Assembly: GCF_014201355.1 (NCBI RefSeq)
Contig: NZ_JACHEG010000004.1
Span: forward strand, 310,001-374,000
Length of the DNA: 64,000 nucleotides
DNA from: Aliirhizobium wenxiniae
GTDB taxonomy: Bacteria; Pseudomonadota; Alphaproteobacteria; Rhizobiales; Rhizobiaceae
Direction: 5' to 3'
Part shown: positions 1 to 8,013 of the stretch, one piece after another
How positions within the stretch are numbered: the first letter of the stretch is position 1
Layout of the letters: each line of letters begins with the position of its first letter
The notes under the pieces: model-generated
The model's database searches: none
Seen by the model: only the letters and a program-made list of their open reading frames with translations
Told to the model about the DNA's origin: nothing
Made by a program: the position numbers and the translations under genes

Positions 1-505
1 CGACGGTTAGCCCAAGGACGTTTTCGCGCATGGTGCCGTAGCGCACGGCATTGGTACCGGAAGCGCGTGTTGCTGTCATGCCGCCGATCGAGGCGTTGGC
101 ACCCGGATCGATCGGGAAGAACAGGCCCCTGTCACGCAGATGGGTGTTCAACTGCTCCCGCGTAACGCCCGCCTCGACGGTGCAGTCTAGATCCTCGGGG
201 CTGATGCGGGTGATCTTCGCCATGCGCGACAGATCGATGGATACACCACCGCGCACCGCTGTCAGGTGGCCTTCGAGAGATGTTCCTGCGCCAAAGGCGA
301 TGACTGGAACGCTTTCAGCAGCGCATAGCCGCACGATATCGGCCACCTCTTGCGTGTTCTCCGCAAAAACGACGGCATCCGGGATGGCTGGCGTGTGATG
401 GGATTCACCACGGCCATGCTGTTCACGGAGGGCCTGCGATATCGAATAACGATCACCGAAGCGGTTGCTCAGCGCTTCGGAAAGGGAGAGCGGAAGCGCG
501 CTCAT
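1..505 (-). CDS. FAD-linked oxidase (D-lactate/glycolate oxidase type), C-terminus beyond window
   Basis: Only the N-terminal 168 residues are present; the reading frame runs off the left edge. The visible part is the PCMH-type FAD-binding domain of the GlcD/Dld family. A FGAGTSLEGH segment forms the FAD pyrophosphate loop, followed by DPGANASIGGM and ATRASGTNAVRYGTM. Family members oxidise 2-hydroxy acids such as D-lactate or glycolate and pass electrons to cytochrome c or quinone. The ATG overlaps the stop codon of the upstream sulfurtransferase as ATGA, so the two are co-transcribed and probably translationally coupled. The exact substrate cannot be told without the C-terminal domain; D-lactate dehydrogenase (cytochrome) is the likeliest name. 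Confidence 0.85.
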   Translation of the reverse strand, partial: MSALPLSLSEALSNRFGDRYSISQALREQHGRGESHHTPAIPDAVVFAENTQEVADIVRLCAAESVPVIAFGAGTSLEGHLTAVRGGVSIDLSRMAKITRISPEDLDCTVEAGVTREQLNTHLRDRGLFFPIDPGANASIGGMTATRASGTNAVRYGTMRENVLGLTV

Positions 506-1365
506 TTTCCGTCTCCGGTTTCAACGGGTGTATCGCCTGGTCGCCCCCATTCTGTCCAGGCTCCGTCGTAAATAGCCACGTCATCCTTGCCCGCAAGGTG
601 AAGACCGAAGGCGAGTGCTGCGGCCGTCACGCCCGATCCGCAGCTTGCGATGACGGGTTCCGAAAGATTGAGACCAGCCTGTTCAAAAGCCTTCGCGATG
701 CTTGCGGTATCGAGAAGTTCGCCCGTCTGGGGATTGGTCAGCGCATTGAAGGGCAGATTGAGGCTTCCCGGAATATGACCGGAGCGAAGACCCGGGCGCG
801 CTTCCTTTTCCGTCGCGGTGAAGCGTGCGGCGGAACGGGCATCGATGACCTGTTCGGCCTGGCTTGCTATATTCTCAAGGACCTGTGCTTTCGAACGCAC
901 CGCGCCGGGATTGAAATGCGCCTGAAAAACTCCTCTGGCGAACGAGGCAATCTTATCGGTTACCGGCCGACCTTCTGCCAGCCACTTCCGCAGGCCACCG
1001 TCTAGAACTGCGACCTTGTCGTGTCCGAACGTCCGCAAGGTCCACCAGACTCGGCCAGCCGACATAAGGCCGGGCGTGTCATAGACCACTACGGTGCTGT
1101 CGCTCGAGATGCCGAGATCCGCCGCATATTGCTCGAAAGATTCGGGCGAGGGTAGCATATGCGGCAACGACGTTTCGTGGTCGGCAATCTTGTCGATATC
1201 GAAGAAACGCGCCTTTGGAATGTGCCGGGCCGCAAAATCGTCGGCTGCAATGGGCGTGACGCCCGGAAGCTTAAACGATCCATCAAGAATGACGAGCTCT
1301 GGCCGGTCAATATGCGCCGCAAGCCATTCGGTGGTGACCAGAGAGCCAGGCAGGGAAAGAGACAT
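502..1365 (-). CDS. sseA: 3-mercaptopyruvate / thiosulfate sulfurtransferase
   Basis: A 287-residue protein with two rhodanese domains. The first, inactive domain covers roughly residues 8-140. The second carries the catalytic loop CGSGVT with the nucleophilic Cys near 242; this loop is characteristic of mercaptopyruvate sulfurtransferases, while thiosulfate-preferring rhodaneses carry a CRKGVT-type loop. It would transfer sulfane sulfur from 3-mercaptopyruvate to cyanide or thiol acceptors in the cytoplasm. Length matches the SseA family (about 280). The start ATG is preceded by CGGAG at a normal distance. Its stop overlaps the start of the FAD-linked oxidase by four bases. Confidence 0.92.
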   Translation of the reverse strand: MSLSLPGSLVTTEWLAAHIDRPELVILDGSFKLPGVTPIAADDFAARHIPKARFFDIDKIADHETSLPHMLPSPESFEQYAADLGISSDSTVVVYDTPGLMSAGRVWWTLRTFGHDKVAVLDGGLRKWLAEGRPVTDKIASFARGVFQAHFNPGAVRSKAQVLENIASQAEQVIDARSAARFTATEKEARPGLRSGHIPGSLNLPFNALTNPQTGELLDTASIAKAFEQAGLNLSEPVIASCGSGVTAAALAFGLHLAGKDDVAIYDGAWTEWGRPGDTPVETGDGK

Positions 1366-1442
1366 TGGGAAACTCCGAAAAATATAAGCGGATAAGCAAA
1401 GCCGTGCGGCGTCTGAGGCGCATGGGGTCGCTTGAGTGAAAA

Positions 1443-2045
1443 TCAGGCGACCAGCTTTTCGCCCTTCAGATGGCGTTCAAGGAAAGGCAGACTGTCCTGG
1501 CCCCAATAAAGCTCACCTTCATACAAGAAAGTCGGAAGTCCGAATACGCCGGCGGCCTTGGCAGTCTCGTAGCTGGATGTGCGGCGTGCCTGCACGGCCT
1601 CGCCCTGGCCCAGGTCATCCAGTGCCGCTGCATCAAAGCCTGCCGCCGTCGCAATCGGCCGGCGGATCTCGGTATCGCCAATATCTTCGCCACGTCCCCA
1701 GAACGCTTCCTGAAGCGCTTTCGTCAGCTTGAGCCAGTCTTGATTGGCCTCGATCGCGGCGACAACCATCAGGCCGGCCGGTGCTGGATCGGAAAGTGCG
1801 GCGCGATTGTCGAAGTTGAGTGTCTTGCCTCTCAACGCTGCCCAACGTTTCAGGTCTTTCGTCCAGTAGGCGCGGCGTGCTTCGGGCCGATTGCGGGAGT
1901 AAATGCCGCCATTGTCCTCTATCAGCGGAATGACGTGAGGACGGATCGTGACGCCATGTTCAGCTGCCAGCGTGGCAAATGGTTCCAACCCGATAAAGGC
2001 CCAGGGTGAGCCGATGCTGAAGAAGAAATCGATCGTTTTTGTCAT
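1443..2045 (-). CDS. 2-hydroxychromene-2-carboxylate isomerase family (DsbA-like, kappa-class GST fold)
   Basis: A 200-residue DsbA-like thioredoxin-fold protein. The N-terminus has FFFSIGSPWAFIG, where the Ser-Pro pair replaces the CxxC of true DsbA. The C-terminus has GVFGLPTF followed by GELYWGQDSLPFLERHL. Both are marks of the 2-hydroxychromene-2-carboxylate isomerase/kappa GST family, glutathione-dependent enzymes that isomerise aromatic breakdown intermediates or conjugate glutathione. No other aromatic-degradation gene is in view, so the substrate is unknown. It lies 15 bases after the TetR gene on the same strand and is the likely target of that regulator. Confidence 0.85.
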   Translation of the reverse strand: MTKTIDFFFSIGSPWAFIGLEPFATLAAEHGVTIRPHVIPLIEDNGGIYSRNRPEARRAYWTKDLKRWAALRGKTLNFDNRAALSDPAPAGLMVVAAIEANQDWLKLTKALQEAFWGRGEDIGDTEIRRPIATAAGFDAAALDDLGQGEAVQARRTSSYETAKAAGVFGLPTFLYEGELYWGQDSLPFLERHLKGEKLVA

Positions 2046-2060
2046 GGTCTGCTATCGCTT

Positions 2061-2630
2061 TCAGGAAGGCTGCTTGGTGAACACTGCCGTATCGAAGACT
2101 GAAAGTGCGCAATCGCGGGCAATGAGTACGGCACTCGGATCGCGCCCCACCGCCACGATAGCCAGTGCGCCTTCGTAAAGAAGGGAAAGATGGGCGGACG
2201 CCTGTTGAGATCCGCTGTCGGCCTTTGACATAATGGCAGAGAATATGTTCCGAACCATTGTCTTATGAGTTCGAGCTACAGAGACGACACGCTCGGAATC
2301 GCCGTGTTCCGCGACTGCCAACGCAAATGCGCAGCCGCGAAACTCCGGACTGTCTGCCTTTTCATGCAAGCGTTCGAAGATCAGCTTTATCGCGTCTCTT
2401 GGGGCAATCTCTGCTTCGATGACTTCTTCGAGAGATCGGATAACTCGATCGTGGCGGGCCTGAAGGTAGGCTGCGACCAGATGGTCCTTGGAAGGGAAGT
2501 GCCGGTAAAGCGTCGCCTTGGCGACATTCGCTTCTTCGATGATGCGGTCAATTCCCACCGCTCGGATGCCTTCCCTGTAGAAAAGTGCTCCGGCAGCAGT
2601 GAGGATCTGGTCAGGTATGGCTTCTCTCAT
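2061..2630 (-). CDS. TetR/AcrR-family transcriptional regulator
   Basis: A 189-residue regulator. The N-terminal helix-turn-helix reads from ILTAAGALFYREG through VAKATLYRHFPSKDHL, a classic TetR domain at about residues 8-55; the C-terminal ligand domain is of the NemR/LmrA type. The open frame extends 38 codons upstream, but residue 1 is placed at the MREAIPDQ methionine because the domain begins there and the upstream part has no family match. A perfect palindrome AGACCGGTCT lies 69 bases upstream. It probably represses itself and the isomerase-like gene 15 bases downstream in response to an electrophile or aromatic ligand. The ligand is not known. Confidence 0.88.
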   Translation of the reverse strand: MREAIPDQILTAAGALFYREGIRAVGIDRIIEEANVAKATLYRHFPSKDHLVAAYLQARHDRVIRSLEEVIEAEIAPRDAIKLIFERLHEKADSPEFRGCAFALAVAEHGDSERVVSVARTHKTMVRNIFSAIMSKADSGSQQASAHLSLLYEGALAIVAVGRDPSAVLIARDCALSVFDTAVFTKQPS

Positions 2631-2698
2631 GGAATCGCTTTTAAACTTTGGGCCTATTGCTTCGATGATCCATAGACGGTCGCAGATCGATAGAAGTA

Positions 2699-2708
2699 AG
2701 ACCGGTCT
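2699..2708. promoter_or_regulatory. Palindrome AGACCGGTCT, candidate TetR operator
   Basis: A perfect 10-bp inverted repeat, AGACCGGTCT, sits 69 bases upstream of the TetR start in a 189-bp gap between two leftward regulator genes. TAGACC-GGTCTA-type palindromes are known operators for NemR/LmrA-type TetR proteins, which fits autoregulation here. No mutational or binding evidence. Confidence 0.55.
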
Positions 2709-2819
2709 GTCTCGGTTGCTAGAGTTGTCAACGATTGCCGGCATTACGTCAAGCGGCCCGCAGTCCTCTCGCGCATAAAGTGGCAGAAAACCACATATGA
2801 TCCTGAGCTATTGTAGGAT

Positions 2820-3641
2820 TTATTCAGTATCCCGTTCTCGCTTCGGCGGCTGAAAAACCACACGTGCTTGTCGGAGTGCTTCGGTCATTTCTATTCGTGC
2901 TGCGCCGATAAGATGTGCCATGGCATGGTGTGCTGCCTCGGGTCGCCGCATGCGAATGGCCTCCAGCACAACCTGATGGCTCGAGATCGCCTGTTCGTGT
3001 GATTGGCTGGCACGGTTGGTGAGCCGGAAGCTCGCGAGCAGCGCTGCCTGGATGGCGCTTGCGAACTGCCGGTAAACCCAGTTTCCGCTGGCGTTGATGA
3101 TTGCTGTATGGAATTCCAGATCGGCCCGGCTCCAGGCCTCGGTATCCCGGGAGTTGGCTTCGACCATGTCCTCGAACGCTTTGGAAATCTGGTAGAGCTG
3201 GCGCGCGTTAGCATTGGCGGCCGCTTGTGCCGCGGCTGCAGGTTCTAGCAGTTGTCTAGCGTCGATCAGTGAGGAATAAAAGGCTTCGTCAGCTCCGACC
3301 GACAGCATGACCTCAAGGACGATGGGATCAAGATAGTTCCAGTTTTCCTTCGGCAGGATGGTGGTGCCGGCCCTTGTTCGCGATCGAACCATGCCGAGCG
3401 CAGAGAGATATTGCATGGCTTCACGTAGGCTGGTGCGGCTGACGCCAAAACGTTCGGTAAGCTCGGCCTCGTTAGGCAGGGTGGAGTTTTCGGCGAACGC
3501 CCCCGACACGATCATCTCGATAAGACAGTGAAGTAGCGCTTCTCGGACAGTTCGTTTTCCGCGCTGTGCGATCGGTTCGCCGTCCTCTGTCAGCACCCGT
3601 GTCATCGTAATATTTTTAAGCAGTGAGCCCTCCTTTGTCAT
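2820..3641 (-). CDS. GntR/FadR-family regulator, probable galactonate regulator (DgoR-like)
   Basis: A 273-residue regulator. A winged helix-turn-helix (about residues 30-90, with ELTERFGVSRTSLREAMQYLSALGMV) is followed by an FCD ligand domain with ARQLLEPAAAAQA, DLEFHTAI and HQVVLEAI, whose Asp and His residues bind metal in this family. The ATG at 3641 was chosen because the longer frame begins at a TTG inside an operator-like repeat. FCD regulators usually bind sugar acids. The gene is divergent from D-galactonate dehydratase, so it most likely represses dgoD and is relieved by galactonate. A shorter start at the next Met (residue 13) is possible. Confidence 0.85.
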   Translation of the reverse strand: MTKEGSLLKNITMTRVLTEDGEPIAQRGKRTVREALLHCLIEMIVSGAFAENSTLPNEAELTERFGVSRTSLREAMQYLSALGMVRSRTRAGTTILPKENWNYLDPIVLEVMLSVGADEAFYSSLIDARQLLEPAAAAQAAANANARQLYQISKAFEDMVEANSRDTEAWSRADLEFHTAIINASGNWVYRQFASAIQAALLASFRLTNRASQSHEQAISSHQVVLEAIRMRRPEAAHHAMAHLIGAARIEMTEALRQARVVFQPPKRERDTE

Positions 3642-3681
3642 TGCTCTATCTCTCTCCAAAGGGGCGCAGATTCTCGTTTGC

Positions 3682-3695
3682 AATTCATAGTATGG
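3682..3695. promoter_or_regulatory. Operator-like site 1, AATTCATAGTATGG
   Basis: This 14-mer recurs in inverted orientation with one mismatch at 3749-3762. Each copy contains an internal CAT-N3-ATG dyad. It lies 41 bases upstream of the chosen GntR start and is a candidate autoregulatory site. Confidence 0.6.
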
Positions 3696-3748
3696 AACGA
3701 TCTTATTTTTTGATCAAATCCAGAAATAAATCATATTTATATTGACAT

Positions 3749-3762
3749 CCATCCTATGAATT
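3749..3762. promoter_or_regulatory. Operator-like site 2, CCATCCTATGAATT (inverted copy)
   Basis: Reverse complement AATTCATAGGATGG, matching site 1 at 13 of 14 positions. It follows a TTGACA hexamer (3742-3747) that could be the -35 element of dgoD, so a bound regulator would block the promoter. Confidence 0.6.
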
Positions 3763-3884
3763 TTAATCCTTGTCAGCAGAGAATTAGATCACCTGATGCC
3801 GACCGTTTCCGGACCAAGAGGAACACCATAGTCCGCGCTATAGTCGGCAATGCCGCTGTATGAGTTCATATTTGGAGCACTTTG

Positions 3885-5033
3885 ATGAAGATCACCAAGC
3901 TGACCACCTACATCGTCCCGCCGCGCTGGCTGTTCCTGAAGATTGAGACCGACGAGGGTATCGTCGGCTGGGGTGAGCCCGTGGTCGAGGGCAGGGCGCT
4001 GACGGTCGAGGCCGCCGTGCATGAAATGTCCGATTACCTGATCGGCAAGGATCCGTTTCTGATCGAGGATCACTGGACTGTTCTTTATCGCGGTGGTTTC
4101 TATCGGGGAGGGGCAGTTCACATGTCGGCACTCGCCGGCATCGACCAGGCGCTCTGGGACATCAAGGGCAAGGCGCTGGGCCAGCCGGTCCACTCGCTCC
4201 TCGGTGGGCAGGTCAGGGATCGGATCAAGGTCTATTCCTGGATCGGCGGCGACCGCCCGTCGGATGTCGCCAACAATGCCAAGGATGTGGTTGCCCGCGG
4301 GTTCAAGGCCATCAAGCTCAACGGCTGCGAGGAAATGCAGATCGTTGATACCAATGAAAAGGTGGAAAAGGCGGTCGAGACGATCGCCATCATCCGCGAG
4401 GCCGTCGGCCCGCATATCGGCATCGGCGTCGATTTCCACGGCCGTGTCCACAAGCCGATGGCCAAGGTTCTTGCCAAGGAACTCGAGCCTTACAAGCTGA
4501 TGTTCATCGAGGAACCGGTGCTTTCCGAAAACCGCGAGACGCTGAAAGAGATTGCCAACCATTGCTCGACACCGATCGCGCTTGGCGAGCGGCTGTTCTC
4601 ACGCTGGGATTTCAAGCAGGTTCTGTCTGACGGCTACGTCGATATCATCCAGCCGGATCTTTCGCATGCGGGCGGGATTACCGAATGCCGCAAGATTGCC
4701 GCCATGGCTGAAGCCTATGATGTGGCGCTGGCACCCCATTGCCCGCTCGGCCCGATCGCCCTTGCCGCCTGCCTGCAGGTCGATGCCGTCTCCTACAACG
4801 CCTTCATTCAGGAACAGAGCCTTGGTATCCACTATAACCAGGGCAACGATATCCTCGACTATATCTCCAACAAGGAAGTCTTCCATTACGCCGATGGCTT
4901 CGTCAGCATTCCGCAGGGGCCTGGCCTCGGTGTCGAAGTCGACGAAGCCTATGTGATCGAAAGAGCCAAGGAAGGCCATCGTTGGCGCAATCCCATCTGG
5001 CGCCATGAGGATGGGAGCTTCGCCGAGTGGTAA
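3885..5033 (+). CDS. dgoD: D-galactonate dehydratase
   Basis: A 382-residue enolase-superfamily enzyme, colinear over its whole length with E. coli DgoD as remembered (also 382). It converts D-galactonate to 2-dehydro-3-deoxy-D-galactonate in the De Ley-Doudoroff route. Visible family segments are [35 protein letters not shown], the metal-ligand regions DFHGR and [18 protein letters not shown], and the catalytic His region [15 protein letters not shown]. The ATG at 3885 is preferred over a TTG three bases earlier because it matches the family N-terminus (MKITK) and has GGAG eight bases upstream. The kinase and aldolase of the pathway are not adjacent and must lie elsewhere. A terminator-like hairpin follows. 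Confidence 0.96.
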   Translation: MKITKLTTYIVPPRWLFLKIETDEGIVGWGEPVVEGRALTVEAAVHEMSDYLIGKDPFLIEDHWTVLYRGGFYRGGAVHMSALAGIDQALWDIKGKALGQPVHSLLGGQVRDRIKVYSWIGGDRPSDVANNAKDVVARGFKAIKLNGCEEMQIVDTNEKVEKAVETIAIIREAVGPHIGIGVDFHGRVHKPMAKVLAKELEPYKLMFIEEPVLSENRETLKEIANHCSTPIALGERLFSRWDFKQVLSDGYVDIIQPDLSHAGGITECRKIAAMAEAYDVALAPHCPLGPIALAACLQVDAVSYNAFIQEQSLGIHYNQGNDILDYISNKEVFHYADGFVSIPQGPGLGVEVDEAYVIERAKEGHRWRNPIWRHEDGSFAEW

Positions 5034-5054
5034 GGTAATTTCCTCAAACAATAA

Positions 5055-5086
5055 GCATCCGGCTCTATCAGGGCCGGGTGCCGTTT
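5055..5086 (+). terminator. Hairpin after dgoD
   Basis: GCATCCGGC (5055-5063) pairs with GCCGGGTGC (5073-5081) over 9 bp with one G-U wobble and a 9-base loop; only a short T run (cgttt) follows. It lies 21 bases after the dgoD stop. Confidence 0.6.
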
Positions 5087-5291
5087 ATCCGACGAAATCG
5101 GAAATCGTCGACGACCGGATGTTCTGAAACACGCTGTCTCCGTAGTCTGGAAAATCGTGCAGCACGCTTCCGAACTGAAGGCCTAAAGCCCAGGCACCCA
5201 GGGCGAAAATCGACAGAAGGATTGAGAATGACGGTCCGAAGTCCGTGAGCACGATGTGGCCTAAGCGTAAAAGGTCGCTTGCGTTGGGCAT
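5085..5291 (-). CDS. Hypothetical small membrane protein
   Basis: A possible 68-residue protein with one hydrophobic stretch, FSILLSIFALGAWALGL, at about residues 22-38 that could span the membrane. GAGG stands nine bases before the ATG. I do not recognise it. It lies alone between the convergent dgoD terminator and the 2H phosphoesterase gene. Its stop overlaps the tail of the dgoD hairpin. It could be a chance frame, hence the low confidence. Confidence 0.35.
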   Translation of the reverse strand: MPNASDLLRLGHIVLTDFGPSFSILLSIFALGAWALGLQFGSVLHDFPDYGDSVFQNIRSSTISDFVG

Positions 5292-5423
5292 GTCATCAAA
5301 CCTCGGACATCACGCTTGTGGTGAGAAAAACAACGAGGGCGTAATGTCCGGCAAGGCTTCCGGTTCCGACGAGGACTCGGTTTTTTTAGGAAATTGCGAA
5401 AACGTTTCCGGGAGTACGGAGGA

Positions 5424-5975
5424 TCAGTCTCCTGCGCCGGATGACTGGGGTTGCGATTGCCCCTCTCGATCCGACAATGACACGCGCCCTTCATGACGCC
5501 ACGGGCCGCCCAGATAACTCCATAGATCGAGCCCGGTTATGCGGATGGATTTCGGTTCAAACCGGCTTTTCAGTTCGAAAAACAACTGGTCGGCTTTTGC
5601 CCGCGATACCTTGTTCTGGATCGTGATATGCGGGCGGAATTTCTGCAGATCCTGCGGGCCGGGCCAGGAGCCGAAGCGACGGACGAGTTCGCCTCTCAGG
5701 TCATGCAGTTCAGGGCTTTCGATCTTGAATGCGACGCCTGCTCCCAGATGCTGGATGCCGCTGACGGTTGCGAGGAAATCTGTCCGCGCCAAAAGCATTT
5801 CGGCTACGATCTCCTTGACCGCCGCGAGCCGCCGGCCGGGGAGATGATGGAAGACGGTGACATGCGCCTTTAGGAAATTGCGGGCAGCAGGAAAATGCGC
5901 CTGCCGGAGACGATCGAAAGGCTCCATGTCATCAGCTTCGACATGAGCGGTTATGATCACCGGCGGCAGCGTCAC
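5424..5975 (-). CDS. 2H phosphoesterase / 2'-5' RNA ligase family protein
   Basis: A 183-residue protein with the two His-x-Thr motifs of the 2H phosphoesterase superfamily: HVT at about residues 38-40 (context NFLKAHVTVFHHLP) and HIT near 115 (context FRPHITIQNKV). Such enzymes cut or form 2'-5' phosphodiester or cyclic phosphate bonds in RNA or nucleotides; the true substrate here is unknown. The frame begins with GTG seven bases after the pccA stop, so it is probably translated from the same message as the propionyl-CoA carboxylase genes. The last 20 residues are polar and look disordered. The start could be further in, at Met-17. Confidence 0.82.
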   Translation of the reverse strand: MTLPPVIITAHVEADDMEPFDRLRQAHFPAARNFLKAHVTVFHHLPGRRLAAVKEIVAEMLLARTDFLATVSGIQHLGAGVAFKIESPELHDLRGELVRRFGSWPGPQDLQKFRPHITIQNKVSRAKADQLFFELKSRFEPKSIRITGLDLWSYLGGPWRHEGRVSLSDREGQSQPQSSGAGD

Positions 5976-5982
5976 AAGGCCA

Positions 5983-8001
5983 TCATTCGAATTCGATGAT
6001 CACTTCGTCCACGGCAAGGCTTTGGCCTTGCTTGGCGGCAACGCGTTTGACAAGCCCCGCCCTTTCAGCCTTCAGAACGTTCTCCATCTTCATCGCCTCG
6101 ACCGTTGCAAGCGTCTGGCCTGCCTCCACCTTGTCACCTGAGCTCACTGCGATAGACGTGATGACGCCGGGCATCGGGCAAAGCAGCATTTTCGAGGTGT
6201 CCGGTGGCAGCTTGACCGGCATGAGCTTGGCAAGCTCGGCGATGCGCGGCGAGCGAACGCGCGCCAGAACATCCATGCCGTGCCAGCGCAGCCGGATGGC
6301 CGATCCCACCAGATCGACCTTCACCATCAGACTTTCGCCGCCGACATGGAAATCGGCAAGACTTTGCCCGGGAAACCATCCGGTCGCCGCAGAGATATGA
6401 TGGGCATCGTCGAAACGCACGAAGGCTCCATCGGCGGCCGTATCGAGCGTGACCGGGCCTTCGAACGTCGGCTTTGCCCCGACCGAGAGCGTCACGACCC
6501 AGTCCTTTGCCACCGCCCGGCGGCGTTTGGACAGCGTGCCGGAAATCCAGGTGGCCCGCTCCTCCAAAGCCTGGTTGACCAGCACTGCAATGACCGCAAG
6601 CCTGCGCGGGTCGCCGACATCGGGCTCTACACCGGAAAAGCCATCCGGGAACTCTTCCGCGATATAGGCGGTTGTCAGCTTGCCGGAGCGGAAGCGCTCC
6701 TGTCCCATCACGGCTGACAGGAAGGGAAGGTTGTGGCCGATCCCTTCCACCTCGAACGCATCGAGCGCCACTCCCATGGCGTCGATTGCCGCTGTCCGAT
6801 CCTCGGCCCAGCTGCAAAGCTTGGCGATCATCGGATCATAATACATCGATATCTCGCCGCCCTCGAAAACACCGGTATCGTTGCGGATAACGGCCCCGCT
6901 ATCCTGTAACCCCTCGACTGGCGGGCGGTAGCGTGTAAGCCGGCCGATCGACGGCAGGAAATTGCGATAGGGATCTTCGGCATAAAGCCGGCTTTCGATC
7001 GCCCATCCCCTGAGTGATACGTCCGTCTGCTTGAACGAGAGCTTTTCGCCGGCTGCAACACGGATCATCTGCTCAACAAGGTCGATGCCGGTGACGAGTT
7101 CGGTTACCGGATGCTCCACCTGCAGGCGGGTATTCATTTCAAGGAAATAGAAGTTCCGGTTGCCGTCGACGATGAATTCGACCGTGCCGGCGGAAAAATA
7201 ACCGACGGCCTTTGCAAGGGCTACCGCCTGTTCCCCCATCGCCTTGCGGGTCGCTTCATCGAGGAAAGGCGAGGGGGCTTCCTCGATAACCTTCTGGTTG
7301 CGCCGCTGGATGGAGCATTCTCGTTCGCCGAGATAAAGCGTGCTGTTATGCTGGTCGCCGAGTATCTGAATCTCGATATGACGCGGCTGGTCGACGAATT
7401 TTTCGATGAAGATACGGTCGTCGCCGAACGAGCTTTTCGCCTCGTTGCGGGACGACTGGAAACCCTCGCGCGCTTCCGCGTCGTTCCAGGCTATGCGCAT
7501 GCCCTTGCCGCCGCCGCCGGCTGACGCCTTGATCATGACCGGATAGCCGATCGAAGAAGAGATCTTTACAGCCTCGTCAGCGTCTTCGATCAGGCCCATA
7601 TGCCCGGGCACCGTCGAGACACCAGCCTCCGAAGCGATCTTCTTCGAGGTGATCTTGTCGCCCATCGCTTCGATGGCTTTCACCGGCGGGCCGATGAAGG
7701 TGACACCGGCTTTTTCGAGTGCCGCGGCGAAAGCGGCATTCTCAGACAGGAAGCCATATCCCGGATGCACAGCATCCGCGCCGGTTCGAGCAATCGCATC
7801 GAGTATCTTGTCGATGACGATATAAGACTGGTTGGAAGGGGCGGGGCCGATATGTACGGCCTCGTCGGCCATCGACACATGAAGCGCATTCGCATCGGCG
7901 TCCGAATAGACGGCGACGGTCGCGATGCCCATCTTCTGCGCTGTTCTGATGACCCGGCAGGCGATTTCGCCACGATTGGCGATGAGGATTTTTTTGAACA
8001 T
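5983..8001 (-). CDS. pccA: Propionyl-CoA carboxylase, biotin-containing alpha subunit
   Basis: A 672-residue protein. It has an N-terminal biotin carboxylase domain (ILIANRGEIACRVIRTA; Gly-rich ATP loop ASAGGGGKGMR near 165; catalytic FLEMNTRLQVEHPVTE near 290), a BT linker domain, and a C-terminal biotinyl domain with AMKMEN, biotinyl Lys near 638. It carboxylates biotin and, with PccB, makes methylmalonyl-CoA from propionyl-CoA derived from odd-chain fatty acids, valine, isoleucine or methionine. Its start is 12 bases after the pccB stop, so the order is pccB-pccA-2H phosphoesterase. Acetyl-CoA carboxylase is unlikely because AccC lacks the fused biotin domain. Confidence 0.94.
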   Translation of the reverse strand: MFKKILIANRGEIACRVIRTAQKMGIATVAVYSDADANALHVSMADEAVHIGPAPSNQSYIVIDKILDAIARTGADAVHPGYGFLSENAAFAAALEKAGVTFIGPPVKAIEAMGDKITSKKIASEAGVSTVPGHMGLIEDADEAVKISSSIGYPVMIKASAGGGGKGMRIAWNDAEAREGFQSSRNEAKSSFGDDRIFIEKFVDQPRHIEIQILGDQHNSTLYLGERECSIQRRNQKVIEEAPSPFLDEATRKAMGEQAVALAKAVGYFSAGTVEFIVDGNRNFYFLEMNTRLQVEHPVTELVTGIDLVEQMIRVAAGEKLSFKQTDVSLRGWAIESRLYAEDPYRNFLPSIGRLTRYRPPVEGLQDSGAVIRNDTGVFEGGEISMYYDPMIAKLCSWAEDRTAAIDAMGVALDAFEVEGIGHNLPFLSAVMGQERFRSGKLTTAYIAEEFPDGFSGVEPDVGDPRRLAVIAVLVNQALEERATWISGTLSKRRRAVAKDWVVTLSVGAKPTFEGPVTLDTAADGAFVRFDDAHHISAATGWFPGQSLADFHVGGESLMVKVDLVGSAIRLRWHGMDVLARVRSPRIAELAKLMPVKLPPDTSKMLLCPMPGVITSIAVSSGDKVEAGQTLATVEAMKMENVLKAERAGLVKRVAAKQGQSLAVDEVIIEFE

Positions 8002-8013
8002 GTTTGCGGGCCT

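Noticed and set aside
3882..3884. TTG start for dgoD
   Set aside because: ATG three bases later matches the family start and ribosome-binding site spacing.
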